Part shown: positions 7,895-16,687 of the stretch, piece after piece
How the letters are laid out: each line of letters begins with the position of its first letter
Numbering within the stretch: position 1 is the stretch's first letter
NCBI GenBank assembly: GCA_040775095.1
Contig: JAXGTD010000012.1
Span: forward strand, 1-50,885
Direction: 5' to 3'
From: JAXGTD01 sp040775095
GTDB taxonomy: Bacteria; Pseudomonadota; Gammaproteobacteria; Chromatiales; Chromatiaceae
Length of the DNA: 50,885 nt
Made by a program: the position numbers and the translations under genes
The notes under the pieces: model-generated
Told to the model about the DNA's origin: nothing
What the model saw: only the letters and a program-made list of their open reading frames with translations
Databases searched by the model: none

Positions 7895-9094
7895 ATGGCA
7901 AGAACTGTGGGACTGATGTCCGGGGGCGCGCGTGCCCTCATCCTGCTGATCGCCGTGGCTCTGAGCATTCCGGCGATCGCCATGTTGTGGACTGACGATG
8001 CCGAGCGATCGCGCTGGGAGAACAGGGAGCTCGTCGCGTTTCCTCGATTGCTGGACGCATCACCCGAGCAGCCCGGATTCTTTGTCGGTCTCGAGGACTG
8101 GCTCGACGATCATTTCGGGTTCGCTCTGGTTTTGAACCGCATCTATCGGAAGCTGGTGTTCTACGTGTTTGCGGATCCACCATCGCCGCGGGTTAGTCTG
8201 GGCCGGGACGGTTTCGTTTTTCTGAATTCTTTTCATGCTGATCAGGCCTTCGCCGTGCTCAGCGAGCTCTGTTATCTGACGGAGAGACACGCGTACCCCC
8301 GGGAGGATGCGGCCGCATGGATCCGCGTACTGCGCCGCTTTCAGGGGCCAGGAAGACGGGTGGTACTTGCGATCGCTCCGACCAAGCCTGTGGTCTACCC
8401 AGATCGACTCCCCGACTCGGTTCCTCGCGCGATTCGACAGGCATGTATGGGTTATCGGCAGGATGGCCCTGCGCTGACGCGCCTGAGCGGTGAAGCCGCT
8501 GCTCTCGGGTTGGACGTGGTCTACCCGCTCGAGCGCTTCGTCGCACGGCGGCTTGACGATAACTTCTATCCCCGTGAGAGCTTCCATTTTTCCGGGCTTA
8601 GCGCGCACCTGTTTGCCGGGCAACTGCTGCACGTGGTCGGGATCGAGCCCGGGAAGAACTGGAGAAAGGAAATCGACGCAGAGAAGCGCCATGCCGACCT
8701 GGCGGCGATCATCGGATTCGACCGCGAGATCCGTGCCACGGGGTTCGACTATTCAGCCTTTGGCGTGCAGGCGAGGGTGATGAGGCCGGAATTTATCTCG
8801 GCCTGCTATCCTCGGGTCCCTGAGTTTGGAACCTTTGAAACACGAAATCCGATCACCGAGCACAGCGCCCTCATCCTGTCCGATTCATTCGGTGTCTTTA
8901 CAGCCCGCCATCTGGCGCCTGCCTATCGAACCCTGACATGGATTAACATCAGCGAGCTGCAGCAAGCGGACGTGACGGCCTTTTTCGGCACCTGTTTAAA
9001 AAAGATCGATGCCGAGCACCTGTTCTTTGTCTTCCATGACGGCGGTGTACTCTGGTCAGGCAAAAAACTGGATCGGATGCTCTCCGGGATGTGA
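7895..9094 (+). CDS. AlgJ/AlgX-like (DHHW/SGNH-type) polysaccharide O-acetyltransferase
   Basis: 399 residues with an N-terminal signal anchor (ARALILLIAVALSIPAIAML). Blocks seen are NRELVAFPRL, LEDWLDDHFGFALVLNRIYRKL, VSLGRDGFVFLNS, IAPTKPVVYP, ESFHFSGLSAHLFA and the nucleophile-like ILSDSFGVFTARHLAP, consistent with the SGNH-hydrolase-like acetyltransferase of AlgJ/AlgX proteins acting in the periplasm with an AlgI-type membrane partner. The usual D-x-H-W block is replaced by ESFHFSG, so activity should be regarded as likely but not certain. The last residues resemble the FFVFHDGGVLWSGKK end of related proteins. Transcription probably ends at the hairpin at 9116. Confidence 0.82.
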   Translation: MARTVGLMSGGARALILLIAVALSIPAIAMLWTDDAERSRWENRELVAFPRLLDASPEQPGFFVGLEDWLDDHFGFALVLNRIYRKLVFYVFADPPSPRVSLGRDGFVFLNSFHADQAFAVLSELCYLTERHAYPREDAAAWIRVLRRFQGPGRRVVLAIAPTKPVVYPDRLPDSVPRAIRQACMGYRQDGPALTRLSGEAAALGLDVVYPLERFVARRLDDNFYPRESFHFSGLSAHLFAGQLLHVVGIEPGKNWRKEIDAEKRHADLAAIIGFDREIRATGFDYSAFGVQARVMRPEFISACYPRVPEFGTFETRNPITEHSALILSDSFGVFTARHLAPAYRTLTWINISELQQADVTAFFGTCLKKIDAEHLFFVFHDGGVLWSGKKLDRMLSGM

Positions 9095-9115
9095 TGGCCG
9101 TGCGTGCATGACTGG

Positions 9116-9147
9116 TGCAATCCGGAAAGTGCACTCTCCGGATTGCA
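9116..9147 (+). terminator. Hairpin after the AlgI/AlgJ pair
   Basis: TGCAATCCGGA (9116-9126) pairs perfectly with TCCGGATTGCA (9137-9147); the 10-nt loop AAGTGCACTC can pair further internally. It starts 22 bp after the stop codon. There is no T-run, so it may be a transcript-stabilising or Rho-assisted end rather than a classical terminator. Confidence 0.5.
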
Positions 9148-9260
9148 GGCTGCCCTTCGTCATGGATGGATCAATTCAGCGTCTGCCGCGCGGGGCGGTG
9201 GCCGCGACCTGCACCTACGGTGCGCCATTTCCAGCCCCGCGCTTCTTGGCAGCGCTGAAG

Positions 9261-9446
9261 AAGGTGATTAGTGCTATTCCTCAGCTGGACCGCCTCCCAC
9301 CGTCCATGGCACTGGGTCCCGGCTTCCTGCCGGGACGACGGGCCACGAAGGTGACCGCTGTGCCCGTTATTCCGGCTCGGATACCGGCACCCAGGGCCAG
9401 AGATGGGTACTTCTCAGTCCCGGCTGAGCTTCGACGCTAATCGCCC
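9261..9446 (+). repeat. Dispersed intergenic repeat, copy 1 (about 186 bp)
   Basis: About 90% identical by eye to 17731-17917 in the same orientation. It contains a perfect hairpin GTCCCGGC-TTCCT-GCCGGGAC (9316-9336). Its outer ends are loosely inverted (AAGGTGATTAG on the left; AGGGCGATTAG as the complement of the right), so it may be a MITE. It fills most of the gap 9095-9528, in which no gene is seen. Confidence 0.85.
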
Positions 9447-9528
9447 TGAAGAATGCCTTGGTGGCTATCTCGACGCACGAAAATCGACAAGTGCGATTTG
9501 CGATCTTCTTCCTGGGATGCGCCGCTGC

Positions 9529-11010
9529 CTACTGTGGCGGGGTGGCCCCACAGAGCGTTTGGTTGATGTCGCATTGCGGCCATATACCGACGTTCCGTTG
9601 TTGCTGGTTTAGGGCGCCAACTTCCCCTTGGGTGGCCGCACTCATGCCGTCACACTCGCAGACCTGGGACGCGCAGCAGCTGCATTCTGCCAGGGTTTCG
9701 ACCAGCATCACCGAGTCGATACCGTTCATGGCGTCGATACCATTGCACGCTGCCCCCAAGAGGGCGGCGCGGTCCATCGCGGCCGGGGGGAAGTTGTCGT
9801 TATTGTCCTGGCCAATACCCAGGGTTGTACAGAGGGTGGCATCGCAGGTATAGCCGACCTGAGCGGCGCCGTCGGCTTGCAGCGCGGACGCGTAGGCCGA
9901 GCAGACATTGGTGCACAGGGCGCCCCGCGGGTCGAGAATGGCGGCGTAGTCTTTGGTCGGATCGAATAGGCCGCAGGTGCTCTTCGCCCCGGGCACGTCC
10001 GGGACACAGGCGCCGTCCGGGAGCGGATCGATCGGGCCGCCGTTCGGGTTATACGCGGCGGACCAGACGTTTCTGTCGCGTAACCCCGAGATATCCTGCC
10101 GCGGTCCCGCAGTCGTCGCGGCAACCGACTCGTTCGCATCACAGTTCTGCTTTGGCTGCCCGATCTGATAGGGCCCCTCGAAGACCGGGCATTTGCATTC
10201 GACGATGTTGTTGCCATTCGTGTCCGTTCGGTCGGTACGATAACAAGGTGCTGTCATGCAGCCCGCATAGAGGCTCGTGTCGCAATCGGTGGAGGTGTCT
10301 TTCTCCAGCACATCTCTTCGACTGATGTAATTGCTTGCGTAGATTGGGGAAAAGACGGAAATCATGTCAGCGTCCGGGACCAGTGTTCCGGCATTGATTG
10401 CATCGCAGACGTTTGGGTCTCGATCGGTTGCGGCGCATCGCTCTCCCTGTTTGCCACAGGTGTCGACGGTGTCATCGTAGAGGTAGCGATTCGAAACTGC
10501 GTGGATATCGACGAAGTAGGGTATTTTCGCCGATACCGCGTTGGTCGAGATCTCATAGCATGAGCAGTTGGCGACCGTACCGTCGGGGGAAAGCGTGCAC
10601 GGCAGGGAAGGATTGTCGGGAGTGGTGCCGGTGGGCTCATCTGGCCCGGAGTAGTAGCAAAGGGCATAGGAGAAGGCGCGCCCGGTCGGGGGAGCACATG
10701 CCAGGAAGTTCGCCTGGGTAAGCCACACATTGGCGTAGGCGGGCCCGAAGGGCGTGGTCCGCGCGGTGTTGAACTGAAAAACGTCATCGAGGGTGACGCC
10801 CCGTAGGATCGCGCGGCTGTAACGGCGACCGTAGACCTTGTCGCGAATCGCGTTGGCGGCGGGCGCGGACGAGGCCGGCGGACCTGAAGCCCCGACGGCG
10901 TTTTCAGGTACCGTGAGGGCGCTGTAGGCGATGAGGAACATGGTTGCCCCCCACCACGCATGTGGAATCGGGTTGAAGCGGCGCGAGCCGGACAAGCGGT
11001 TGTTTTTCAT
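9529..11010 (-). CDS. Large secreted Cys-rich protein of unknown function
   Basis: 493 residues from the ATG at 11010, preceded by AGAGGT at a good distance. The N-terminus has basic residues then a hydrophobic stretch (TMFLIAYSALTVP), so it is probably exported or membrane-anchored. I count 28 Cys after the leader, often as CxC or CxxC (NCSCYE, ECKCPV, CSCC, CECDG), interspersed with Asp/Asn/Gly-rich turns. No heme motif CxxCH is present, so it is not a cytochrome. I do not recognise the family. The pattern suggests a disulfide-stabilised or metal-binding extracellular protein. It is convergent with the AlgI/AlgJ pair and is followed at a distance by the hydrogenase operon reading the same way; no operon link is evident. 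Confidence 0.8.
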   Translation of the reverse strand: MKNNRLSGSRRFNPIPHAWWGATMFLIAYSALTVPENAVGASGPPASSAPAANAIRDKVYGRRYSRAILRGVTLDDVFQFNTARTTPFGPAYANVWLTQANFLACAPPTGRAFSYALCYYSGPDEPTGTTPDNPSLPCTLSPDGTVANCSCYEISTNAVSAKIPYFVDIHAVSNRYLYDDTVDTCGKQGERCAATDRDPNVCDAINAGTLVPDADMISVFSPIYASNYISRRDVLEKDTSTDCDTSLYAGCMTAPCYRTDRTDTNGNNIVECKCPVFEGPYQIGQPKQNCDANESVAATTAGPRQDISGLRDRNVWSAAYNPNGGPIDPLPDGACVPDVPGAKSTCGLFDPTKDYAAILDPRGALCTNVCSAYASALQADGAAQVGYTCDATLCTTLGIGQDNNDNFPPAAMDRAALLGAACNGIDAMNGIDSVMLVETLAECSCCASQVCECDGMSAATQGEVGALNQQQRNVGIWPQCDINQTLCGATPPQ

Positions 11011-11504
11011 GGGTGACCTCTGAGAAAACGGCGCCGGGTGTGCGTCGATCGGCGGCTGGTAACAGCGGAAAAGCGCCTTGCTGGTAGAGCGATTTCGGCG
11101 GAGTTGGCGCTGACCGAGCCAGAAGTCCGGTTCTGAGCCGACGTGAAAGCGTCGTTCGACGACGCCTACGCGACAGACAATAGCAGAGGAACGGCGGTTG
11201 GATACGGATTCTGCAGGCCGCGGCGGCGGACAACGGGTGCGTTGGTGCAGGTCGAATGCAAATGGATGGCTCGGAGAAAGGCGGTCCCGAGTTGCGGTCG
11301 GCGAATGCGCGCTACGATTCGATCGTGGCCCACGACCGTCGGGTCAGGGAGCGACGGCGTCGATCGCTGATGCCTGGGCACCTTTATTTGTCGCCATCTC
11401 AACGGCCTCGCGTCGCTGATTCCCCCAAGGCCCCTTACAACGGACCCGATGCCGCGTATCGGGGGCATGCGCTCCAGGCCATTGACAGTGGTGGCGGACC
11501 GGCC
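11011..11504. other. Intergenic region of about 490 bp
   Basis: Between hoxW's end and the Cys-rich gene's start, both minus strand. Several frames are open because of base composition, but none has a convincing start, ribosome site or protein-like sequence. No repeat or RNA is recognised. It must carry the promoter of the Cys-rich gene. Confidence 0.4.
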
Positions 11505-12089
11505 TTAGACGGGGAGGTCAGGCGGCCATTGGTTGGCGCTGTGACCGCCGGATGCATCGATGCCGATCAGCGCCAGCACCTGGTCGACCATGGGACCGAG
11601 CGCGTGCCGCGCGGTGGGGCTCAGGCTGTAATTGGCGTAGTCGAAAACGGCACCGCCGGCGGACACCAGCCATGCCTCTGGCGTTCGCCCGTACAGTGCA
11701 TCGCACCAGGCGAGCAGCTCACGCGGGTCGTGAAAGTGCGCCATCGTCGAGATCGCATTGGCGTCCGGCAGCAACGGTCGGCACCGGACCTCGCCCGCAG
11801 GGGTGTCCGCGGCGGCATCCAGGAAGATCACGCGCTCGGCGCGCCCCAGGTCTTCGACCAGCTCGGCTGTCAGGATATGACGGGCCTGCACCTCGATCCA
11901 CTCGGGCAGGTCGCCCTGCTCGAGCAGGGCCGCGAGCCGGTCCGCCGCGAGCGGTCCAATGGCGTCGTCGCCGCGGATCGGGCTGCCGTAGCCGATGATC
12001 AGGGTGCGGGCGCCGATCGTGCCTGGAACGGCTCGATCCGCCAACACGCGACCCTTGCCATGCGTCCGCGTCTCGTCCATGGGGGCCAT
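11505..12089 (-). CDS. hoxW: [NiFe]-hydrogenase maturation endopeptidase
   Basis: 194 residues from the ATG at 12089, which shares its A with the hoxH stop (TGATG), so translation is probably coupled. The N-terminal LIIGYGSPIRGDDAIGPLAAD is the hallmark of HyaD/HybD/HoxW proteases, with the acidic nickel-sensing residue in RGDD; the central AERVIFLDAAAD and MAHFHDP (second metal-ligand region) also fit. It removes the C-terminal peptide from the large subunit HoxH after nickel is inserted. Being the last gene of hoxEFUYHW, it is assigned to HoxH rather than to another hydrogenase. Confidence 0.92.
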   Translation of the reverse strand: MAPMDETRTHGKGRVLADRAVPGTIGARTLIIGYGSPIRGDDAIGPLAADRLAALLEQGDLPEWIEVQARHILTAELVEDLGRAERVIFLDAAADTPAGEVRCRPLLPDANAISTMAHFHDPRELLAWCDALYGRTPEAWLVSAGGAVFDYANYSLSPTARHALGPMVDQVLALIGIDASGGHSANQWPPDLPV

Positions 12090-13519
12090 CAATCCCGGCC
12101 GAGGCGATCGACGACGTCGCCGGCGGCGTTCTTGAGCTCAATGATCAGCGGCATCTGACCAAAGGCGTGGGATGCGCAGGACAGGCAGGGATCGTAGCAT
12201 CGGATCACGGCCTCAACCCGGTTGAGCATGCCCTCTTTGAGGGCGTTGCCGTCGACATAGGCGTCGGCTACTTGCTTGATGCTGCGGTTCATGGCCAGGT
12301 TGTTGTGGCCGGTCGCGATGATGAGGTCGACCCAGGTGATCAGTCCGTGGTCGTCGATCTTGTAGTGGTGCATCAGGGTGCCGCGTGGCGCCTCGGATAC
12401 GCCAATGCCCTCGTTGCGGTTCCCACGGGCACGCGCGCGCACGCGGGTATCGAGGATTTGCGGGTCCTTTAGCAGGCGCTGCATGGTCTCGACGGCGTAA
12501 ATGATCTCGACCAGTCGTGCGTAGTGGTAGTGGAAGCTCGATGTGACGGGGCCGGCGTCTTCCTGCAGCGTGCGGAACTCCGCCAGCGCGACGTCGGCGA
12601 ACGGGGTACCGCACGCATCGGCATTGTTGAGACGTGCAAGGGGTCCGACCCTATAGATTCCCCTCGGGTAGCCCAAGGGCTTGAAGTAGGGGAACTTCAT
12701 GTAGGAGTAGTCCTCGACTGCCTCGCCGATGATGCGCTGGTAGTCGTTGGGTGGCACCATGTCTTCGACGATGCGCCCTTGGGCGTCCTTGACCCGCAGA
12801 TAGCCGTTGCAGTGTTCCAGATTGCCCTTCGATGACACCAGGCTGAGGAACAGCGTCGGCATGGTGCCGAAGTGGCTGGCCTCGTCGCGGAACTTGGGCA
12901 CCAGGGTCTTGAAGAACGCGTAGGTGTCCTTGGCGATGGTCAGTGCCTCCGGCAGCATCGCGAGCATGGTGTCGCGCTTCTCCTGGGAGAGCGGCTCATT
13001 GACGCCGCCCGGTACGACCCAGGTGGGATGGATCTTTTTGCCGCCGAGTGTCTCGATGATGGTCTGGCCGATCTGGCGCAGTCGGATGCCGTTCTTCGCC
13101 AGCTGCGGATCCTGCGACATGACGCCGAAGATGTTGCGCCGGGCCGGATCGGAGTCCCAGCCCAGCAGCAGGTCCGGCGAGGACAGGTGGAAGAACGACA
13201 GCGCGTGCGACTGCAGCAGTTGCGCGAGGTTCATGACGCGGCGCAATTTCTCGGCCGTGGGCGGGATCGTCACCGCGAGCAGGTCGTCGCAGGCCTTGTT
13301 CGATGCCAGCAGGTGGCTCACGGGGCAGATGCCGCAGGTGCGGGCCGTCAGCGCCGGCATCTCGCGATAGGGGCGGCCTTCGCAGAACTTCTCGAAGCCT
13401 CGGAACTGGGTCAGGTGGAACTTGGCGTCTTCCACTTCGCCCGTGTCGGCGAGTTGCAACGTGATACGGGCGTGGCCCTCGATGCGTGTGACCGGTTCAA
13501 TGCTGATGATGCGGCTCAT
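12089..13519 (-). CDS. hoxH: Bidirectional [NiFe]-hydrogenase large subunit
   Basis: 476 residues from the ATG at 13519 (MSRIISIEPVTRIEGHARIT), the typical group 3 start. The [NiFe] centre ligands are RTCGICPVSH near the N-terminus and DPCLSCASH near the C-terminus. After that His there is a 25-residue extension (AFGQMPLIIELK...) which HoxW is expected to remove. The protein carries H2 activation in the hydrogenase dimer HoxYH. A 155-bp gap separates it from hoxY; hoxW overlaps its stop codon. Sequence and gene set place it in group 3d (NAD-linked, cytoplasmic). Confidence 0.96.
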   Translation of the reverse strand: MSRIISIEPVTRIEGHARITLQLADTGEVEDAKFHLTQFRGFEKFCEGRPYREMPALTARTCGICPVSHLLASNKACDDLLAVTIPPTAEKLRRVMNLAQLLQSHALSFFHLSSPDLLLGWDSDPARRNIFGVMSQDPQLAKNGIRLRQIGQTIIETLGGKKIHPTWVVPGGVNEPLSQEKRDTMLAMLPEALTIAKDTYAFFKTLVPKFRDEASHFGTMPTLFLSLVSSKGNLEHCNGYLRVKDAQGRIVEDMVPPNDYQRIIGEAVEDYSYMKFPYFKPLGYPRGIYRVGPLARLNNADACGTPFADVALAEFRTLQEDAGPVTSSFHYHYARLVEIIYAVETMQRLLKDPQILDTRVRARARGNRNEGIGVSEAPRGTLMHHYKIDDHGLITWVDLIIATGHNNLAMNRSIKQVADAYVDGNALKEGMLNRVEAVIRCYDPCLSCASHAFGQMPLIIELKNAAGDVVDRLGRD

Positions 13520-13674
13520 GGTCGTGGTCCAGTGGGGTTGGTGGAGATGGGCCGGATGCGCCGATCGGGTGTCAGGGCCCTGGGCATCGCATTGCAGTGG
13601 GTGCGACGGCAAAGCCTTGCCGGAAAGGGCGACCCGCGCCCGCGCGGGTGGTCACCCCGCTGCCCGCACGGTCC

Positions 13675-14229
13675 TCAGGCACCGAAGCGGGTGAGCTTGC
13701 TTGGATCGGGGGTGCGTCCGGCGATCAGCTCGCTGAGCACATAGTAGATCGTGTCGGCCTGGGGCGGGCAGCCGGGGACGAAGACGTCAACGGGGACGAC
13801 GCCGTGGATGGGCCTGACCAGTTTCAAGAGGGCGGGTACCCCATCGACGGGGATCTGCGGGTTTAGGTCGACATTCTCCCGATAGGCACGCTCGAACACG
13901 CTGTCGAGCTTGAACTGATTGCGCATCGCGGGGACGTTGCCGTTGACGGCGCAGTCCCCGAGGCTGATCAGGAGCTTGCAGTGCTTGCGGAATTCCCGTG
14001 CCTTGTGCAGATCCTCCTCGTTGCTGATCGAACCCTCGAGGATGCCCACGTCGACCTGCTCTGGCAGCGATTTGCTGTCCACGAGCGGGCTGTAGACGAT
14101 GTCGATCTTGTCGGCGAGCTCCACCAGGCGCTCGTCCATGTCGAGGAACGACATGTGGCAGCCGGAGCAGCCATCGAGCCAGGCGGTGGCAACGCTGACC
14201 TTGCTGTTGCTCGGGGACTCGGTGCTCAT
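13675..14229 (-). CDS. hoxY: Bidirectional [NiFe]-hydrogenase small subunit
   Basis: 184 residues from the ATG at 14229, which overlaps the hoxU stop (TAATG); AGGAGG lies 8 nt upstream, inside hoxU. The short length and single [4Fe-4S] site are typical of HoxY: WLDGCSGCHMSFLD, LISLGDCAVNGNVPAMRN and VDVFVPGCPPQADTIYY supply the four Cys. It passes electrons from the HoxH active site to the diaphorase part HoxFU. No twin-arginine leader is present, fitting a cytoplasmic enzyme. Confidence 0.95.
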   Translation of the reverse strand: MSTESPSNSKVSVATAWLDGCSGCHMSFLDMDERLVELADKIDIVYSPLVDSKSLPEQVDVGILEGSISNEEDLHKAREFRKHCKLLISLGDCAVNGNVPAMRNQFKLDSVFERAYRENVDLNPQIPVDGVPALLKLVRPIHGVVPVDVFVPGCPPQADTIYYVLSELIAGRTPDPSKLTRFGA

Positions 14230-14957
14230 TAGGCATGCCTCCTGCGGGCAAGGATGGGCAGAAAGTGCTGGTCTTTGACCATCTCGCCGACGGACGTTCC
14301 CTGCTTGACCAGGGCGCCGGTTGGGCAGACCTGCACGCACTTGCCGCAGCTGGTGCAGGTATCGCTTTCTCCCCAGGGTCGTGCCAGGTCGGTGATGACC
14401 TTGCAGTCGCTTCCACGCCCCATGATATCCCAGGTGTGGGCCCCTTCGATCTCGTCGCAGACGCGCACGCAGCGGGTGCAGAGAACGCAGCGGTTATGGT
14501 CGACGCGAAACATCTCGTGGGAGCTGTCCACATCGTAGCCGCTGTTGCGATACGGCATACGCACGTGATCCACGCCGCAGCGCTGCGCCAGCCACTGGAG
14601 CTCGCAGTGGCCATTGGAGACGCAGACCGAGCAGACGTGATTGCGTTCCGCGAAAAGCAGCTCGACGATGGTGCGCCGGTAGCGCTGCAGTTTCTCGGTG
14701 TTGGTTCGGATCTGCATGCCTTCGGTGACACGTGTCGAGCAGGCGGCCATCAGCCGGTTCTGACCCACCACCTCGACCATGCAGAGCCGGCACGCGCCCC
14801 AGATGGAGAGCCCTTCGACGTAGCACAGGCTCGGGATCGGGACCTTGTTCTCGCGGCAGACCTCGATGATGGTCTCGTCCTCGCGGGCGGACAGATCCTG
14901 GTCGTCGACCTTGAGCGTGACAACGCGAACGTTGGGTTCGGGGACGGGTAGGGGCAT
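14229..14957 (-). CDS. hoxU: Bidirectional hydrogenase diaphorase subunit, NuoG-N-like
   Basis: 242 residues. It contains an N-terminal [2Fe-2S] ferredoxin-like domain (PSLCYVEGLSIWGACRLCMVE ... ACSTRV), a His-Cys [4Fe-4S] motif (HVCSVCVSNGHCELQ) and two further [4Fe-4S] clusters (CVLCTRCVRVC and CTSCGKCVQVCPTGA). This is the standard HoxU plan, homologous to the N-terminal part of NuoG. It relays electrons between HoxF and HoxY. The gap to hoxF is 110 bp and holds a small hairpin (15035-15056). Confidence 0.95.
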   Translation of the reverse strand: MPLPVPEPNVRVVTLKVDDQDLSAREDETIIEVCRENKVPIPSLCYVEGLSIWGACRLCMVEVVGQNRLMAACSTRVTEGMQIRTNTEKLQRYRRTIVELLFAERNHVCSVCVSNGHCELQWLAQRCGVDHVRMPYRNSGYDVDSSHEMFRVDHNRCVLCTRCVRVCDEIEGAHTWDIMGRGSDCKVITDLARPWGESDTCTSCGKCVQVCPTGALVKQGTSVGEMVKDQHFLPILARRRHA

Positions 14958-15034
14958 CGACGGCTCCTGTGCCTAGCGCGGCATTGGGGTCATTCGGGGC
15001 TGTGGATCGTGCAGGGTGCACGCGATCGGCCTGT

Positions 15035-15056
15035 CGCGGTGCCTGTATGCACCGCG
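15035..15056. other. Small hairpin in the hoxF-hoxU gap
   Basis: CGCGGTGC (15035-15042) pairs with GCACCGCG (15049-15056) around a 6-nt loop. It lies 12 bp beyond the hoxF stop on the minus strand. No T-run follows, so it is more likely a processing or stability element than a terminator. Confidence 0.35.
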
Positions 15057-15067
15057 CAGAGCCTGGT

Positions 15068-16687
15068 TCAAGCCAGTTTCTCTTCGTACTCGTCGCGGAA
15101 GTAACGCAGCGTGCTCAGGACCGGGTTCGGCGCGGTCTGGCCCAGGCCGCACAGGCTCGTGGCCTGAACCACCTCGCACAGGTCCTCGAGCAACGCGAGA
15201 TCGCCGCGGCTCGCCTCGGCCCTGGCAATCTTGTCGAGCAGCGTGTGCATCTGCTGGGTGCCGGTGCGGCATGGGATGCATTTTCCGCAGGACTCGGTCA
15301 TGCAGAACTCCATGAAATACCGGGCGACATCGACCATGCTGGAGGTCTCGTCCATGACGATCATCCCGCCCGAGCCCATCATGGTGCCCAGGGTTTTCAG
15401 GCTGTCGTAGTCGACGGCGATATCCAGGTGCTGTTCAGGCACGCAGCCGCCGGACGGACCGCCGGTCTGCACCGCCTTGAAACGCTTTCCGCCGGGGATG
15501 CCGCCACCGATGACCTCGATGATGTCGCGCAGCGTCGTGCCCATTGGCACCTCGATCAGGCCCGTGTTCTCGATGGTACCGGCGAGTGCAAAGACCTTGG
15601 TGCCTTTCGACTTGTCGGTCCCGATACTGGCGAACCAGTCGGCGCCCTCGCGCAGGATTGGGGCGATGTTGGCATAGGTTTCGACGTTGTTGATCAGCGT
15701 GGGAGCACCCCACAGACCGGACTGCGCGGGATACGGAGGGCGTGGACGCGGTTGCCCCCGCAATCCTTCGATCGAGGCCATCAGCGCGGTCTCTTCGCCG
15801 CAGACGAAGGCACCGGCACCGAGGCGGATCTCGATATCGAAGTTGAACTGGGTGTCGCAGATGTGATTGCCGAGAAAGCCGGCGCGCTTGGCCTTTCGGA
15901 TCGCGGTCTTCAGGCGTTCCACCGCCAGTGGGTACTCGGCCCGGATGTAGACAAAGCCCTTGTTGGCGCCGATGGCATAGGCGGCGATCGCCATGCCCTC
16001 GAGCACGCGATGCGGGTCGGACTCGAGCACGGCGCGGTCCATGAACGCGCCAGGGTCGCCCTCGTCGGCATTGCAGATCACATATTTCTGCCCCTCCGGC
16101 ATCTTTGCGACCGTCGACCACTTGAGGCCCGTCGGGTAGCCGCCACCGCCGCGTCCGCGCAGTGAGCTGCCGGTGACCTCGGCGATCACGTCGCCGGGGG
16201 TCATCTCGGTCAGCGCCTTGACCATGGCCGCGTAGCCCCCGACCGCGACGTACCCCTTGAAACTGTCCGGATCGATGACCCCGGAGTTCTCCAACACGAT
16301 GCGCTGCTGGCGCGTGAAGAACGGGAGATCACTTGGGCAGCGCAGGTGTTCCACCGACTGCCCTCCCGCATCCGGGTCAGTGTTTGCGATGATCTCGGCC
16401 GCGTGCTCGGGTTGTACGTCGCGATAGACGACCGCGTCGCCGAGGTCCGCGTCCGGGTCGGCAACCGCCACGAGCGGACCGGCGGAGCACAGGCCCATAC
16501 AGCCGACACCCTTGACGCGGCAGCGATCATGACCGGTTTCCCTGGCCGCGTCGCCCAGCGCCTCGAATACGGGCAACGCACCCGAGGACTGGCAACTCGC
16601 CGCCATGCATACGCGAACCTCGCGCTGGACCGCGGCGTTTTCGTCGCGGTACTGCTGGGCCAGATCATGGAGGTCGTCGAGATTCAT
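15068..16687 (-). CDS. hoxF: Bidirectional hydrogenase NAD(P)H-binding diaphorase subunit
   Basis: 539 residues from the ATG at 16687, which overlaps the hoxE stop (ATGA); the frame extends further upstream but that is hoxE territory. Order of domains: a thioredoxin-like [2Fe-2S] part (CMAASCQSSGA ... GCMGLCSAGP), the FMN/NAD(H) fold with GRGGGGYPTGLKW and NADEGDPGAFMDR, CGEETALMASIEG, then the C-terminal [4Fe-4S] ESCGKCIPCRTGT. It oxidises or reduces NAD(H) with FMN. Homologous to NuoE/NuoF fused. Confidence 0.95.
   Translation of the reverse strand: MNLDDLHDLAQQYRDENAAVQREVRVCMAASCQSSGALPVFEALGDAARETGHDRCRVKGVGCMGLCSAGPLVAVADPDADLGDAVVYRDVQPEHAAEIIANTDPDAGGQSVEHLRCPSDLPFFTRQQRIVLENSGVIDPDSFKGYVAVGGYAAMVKALTEMTPGDVIAEVTGSSLRGRGGGGYPTGLKWSTVAKMPEGQKYVICNADEGDPGAFMDRAVLESDPHRVLEGMAIAAYAIGANKGFVYIRAEYPLAVERLKTAIRKAKRAGFLGNHICDTQFNFDIEIRLGAGAFVCGEETALMASIEGLRGQPRPRPPYPAQSGLWGAPTLINNVETYANIAPILREGADWFASIGTDKSKGTKVFALAGTIENTGLIEVPMGTTLRDIIEVIGGGIPGGKRFKAVQTGGPSGGCVPEQHLDIAVDYDSLKTLGTMMGSGGMIVMDETSSMVDVARYFMEFCMTESCGKCIPCRTGTQQMHTLLDKIARAEASRGDLALLEDLCEVVQATSLCGLGQTAPNPVLSTLRYFRDEYEEKLA

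Noticed and set aside
9529..11010. The Cys-rich protein as a multiheme cytochrome
   Set aside because: There is no CxxCH motif among its 28 Cys.
11011..11504. A gene in the gap before the Cys-rich protein gene
   Set aside because: Open frames here are Arg/Pro-rich without ribosome sites and look like composition artefacts.
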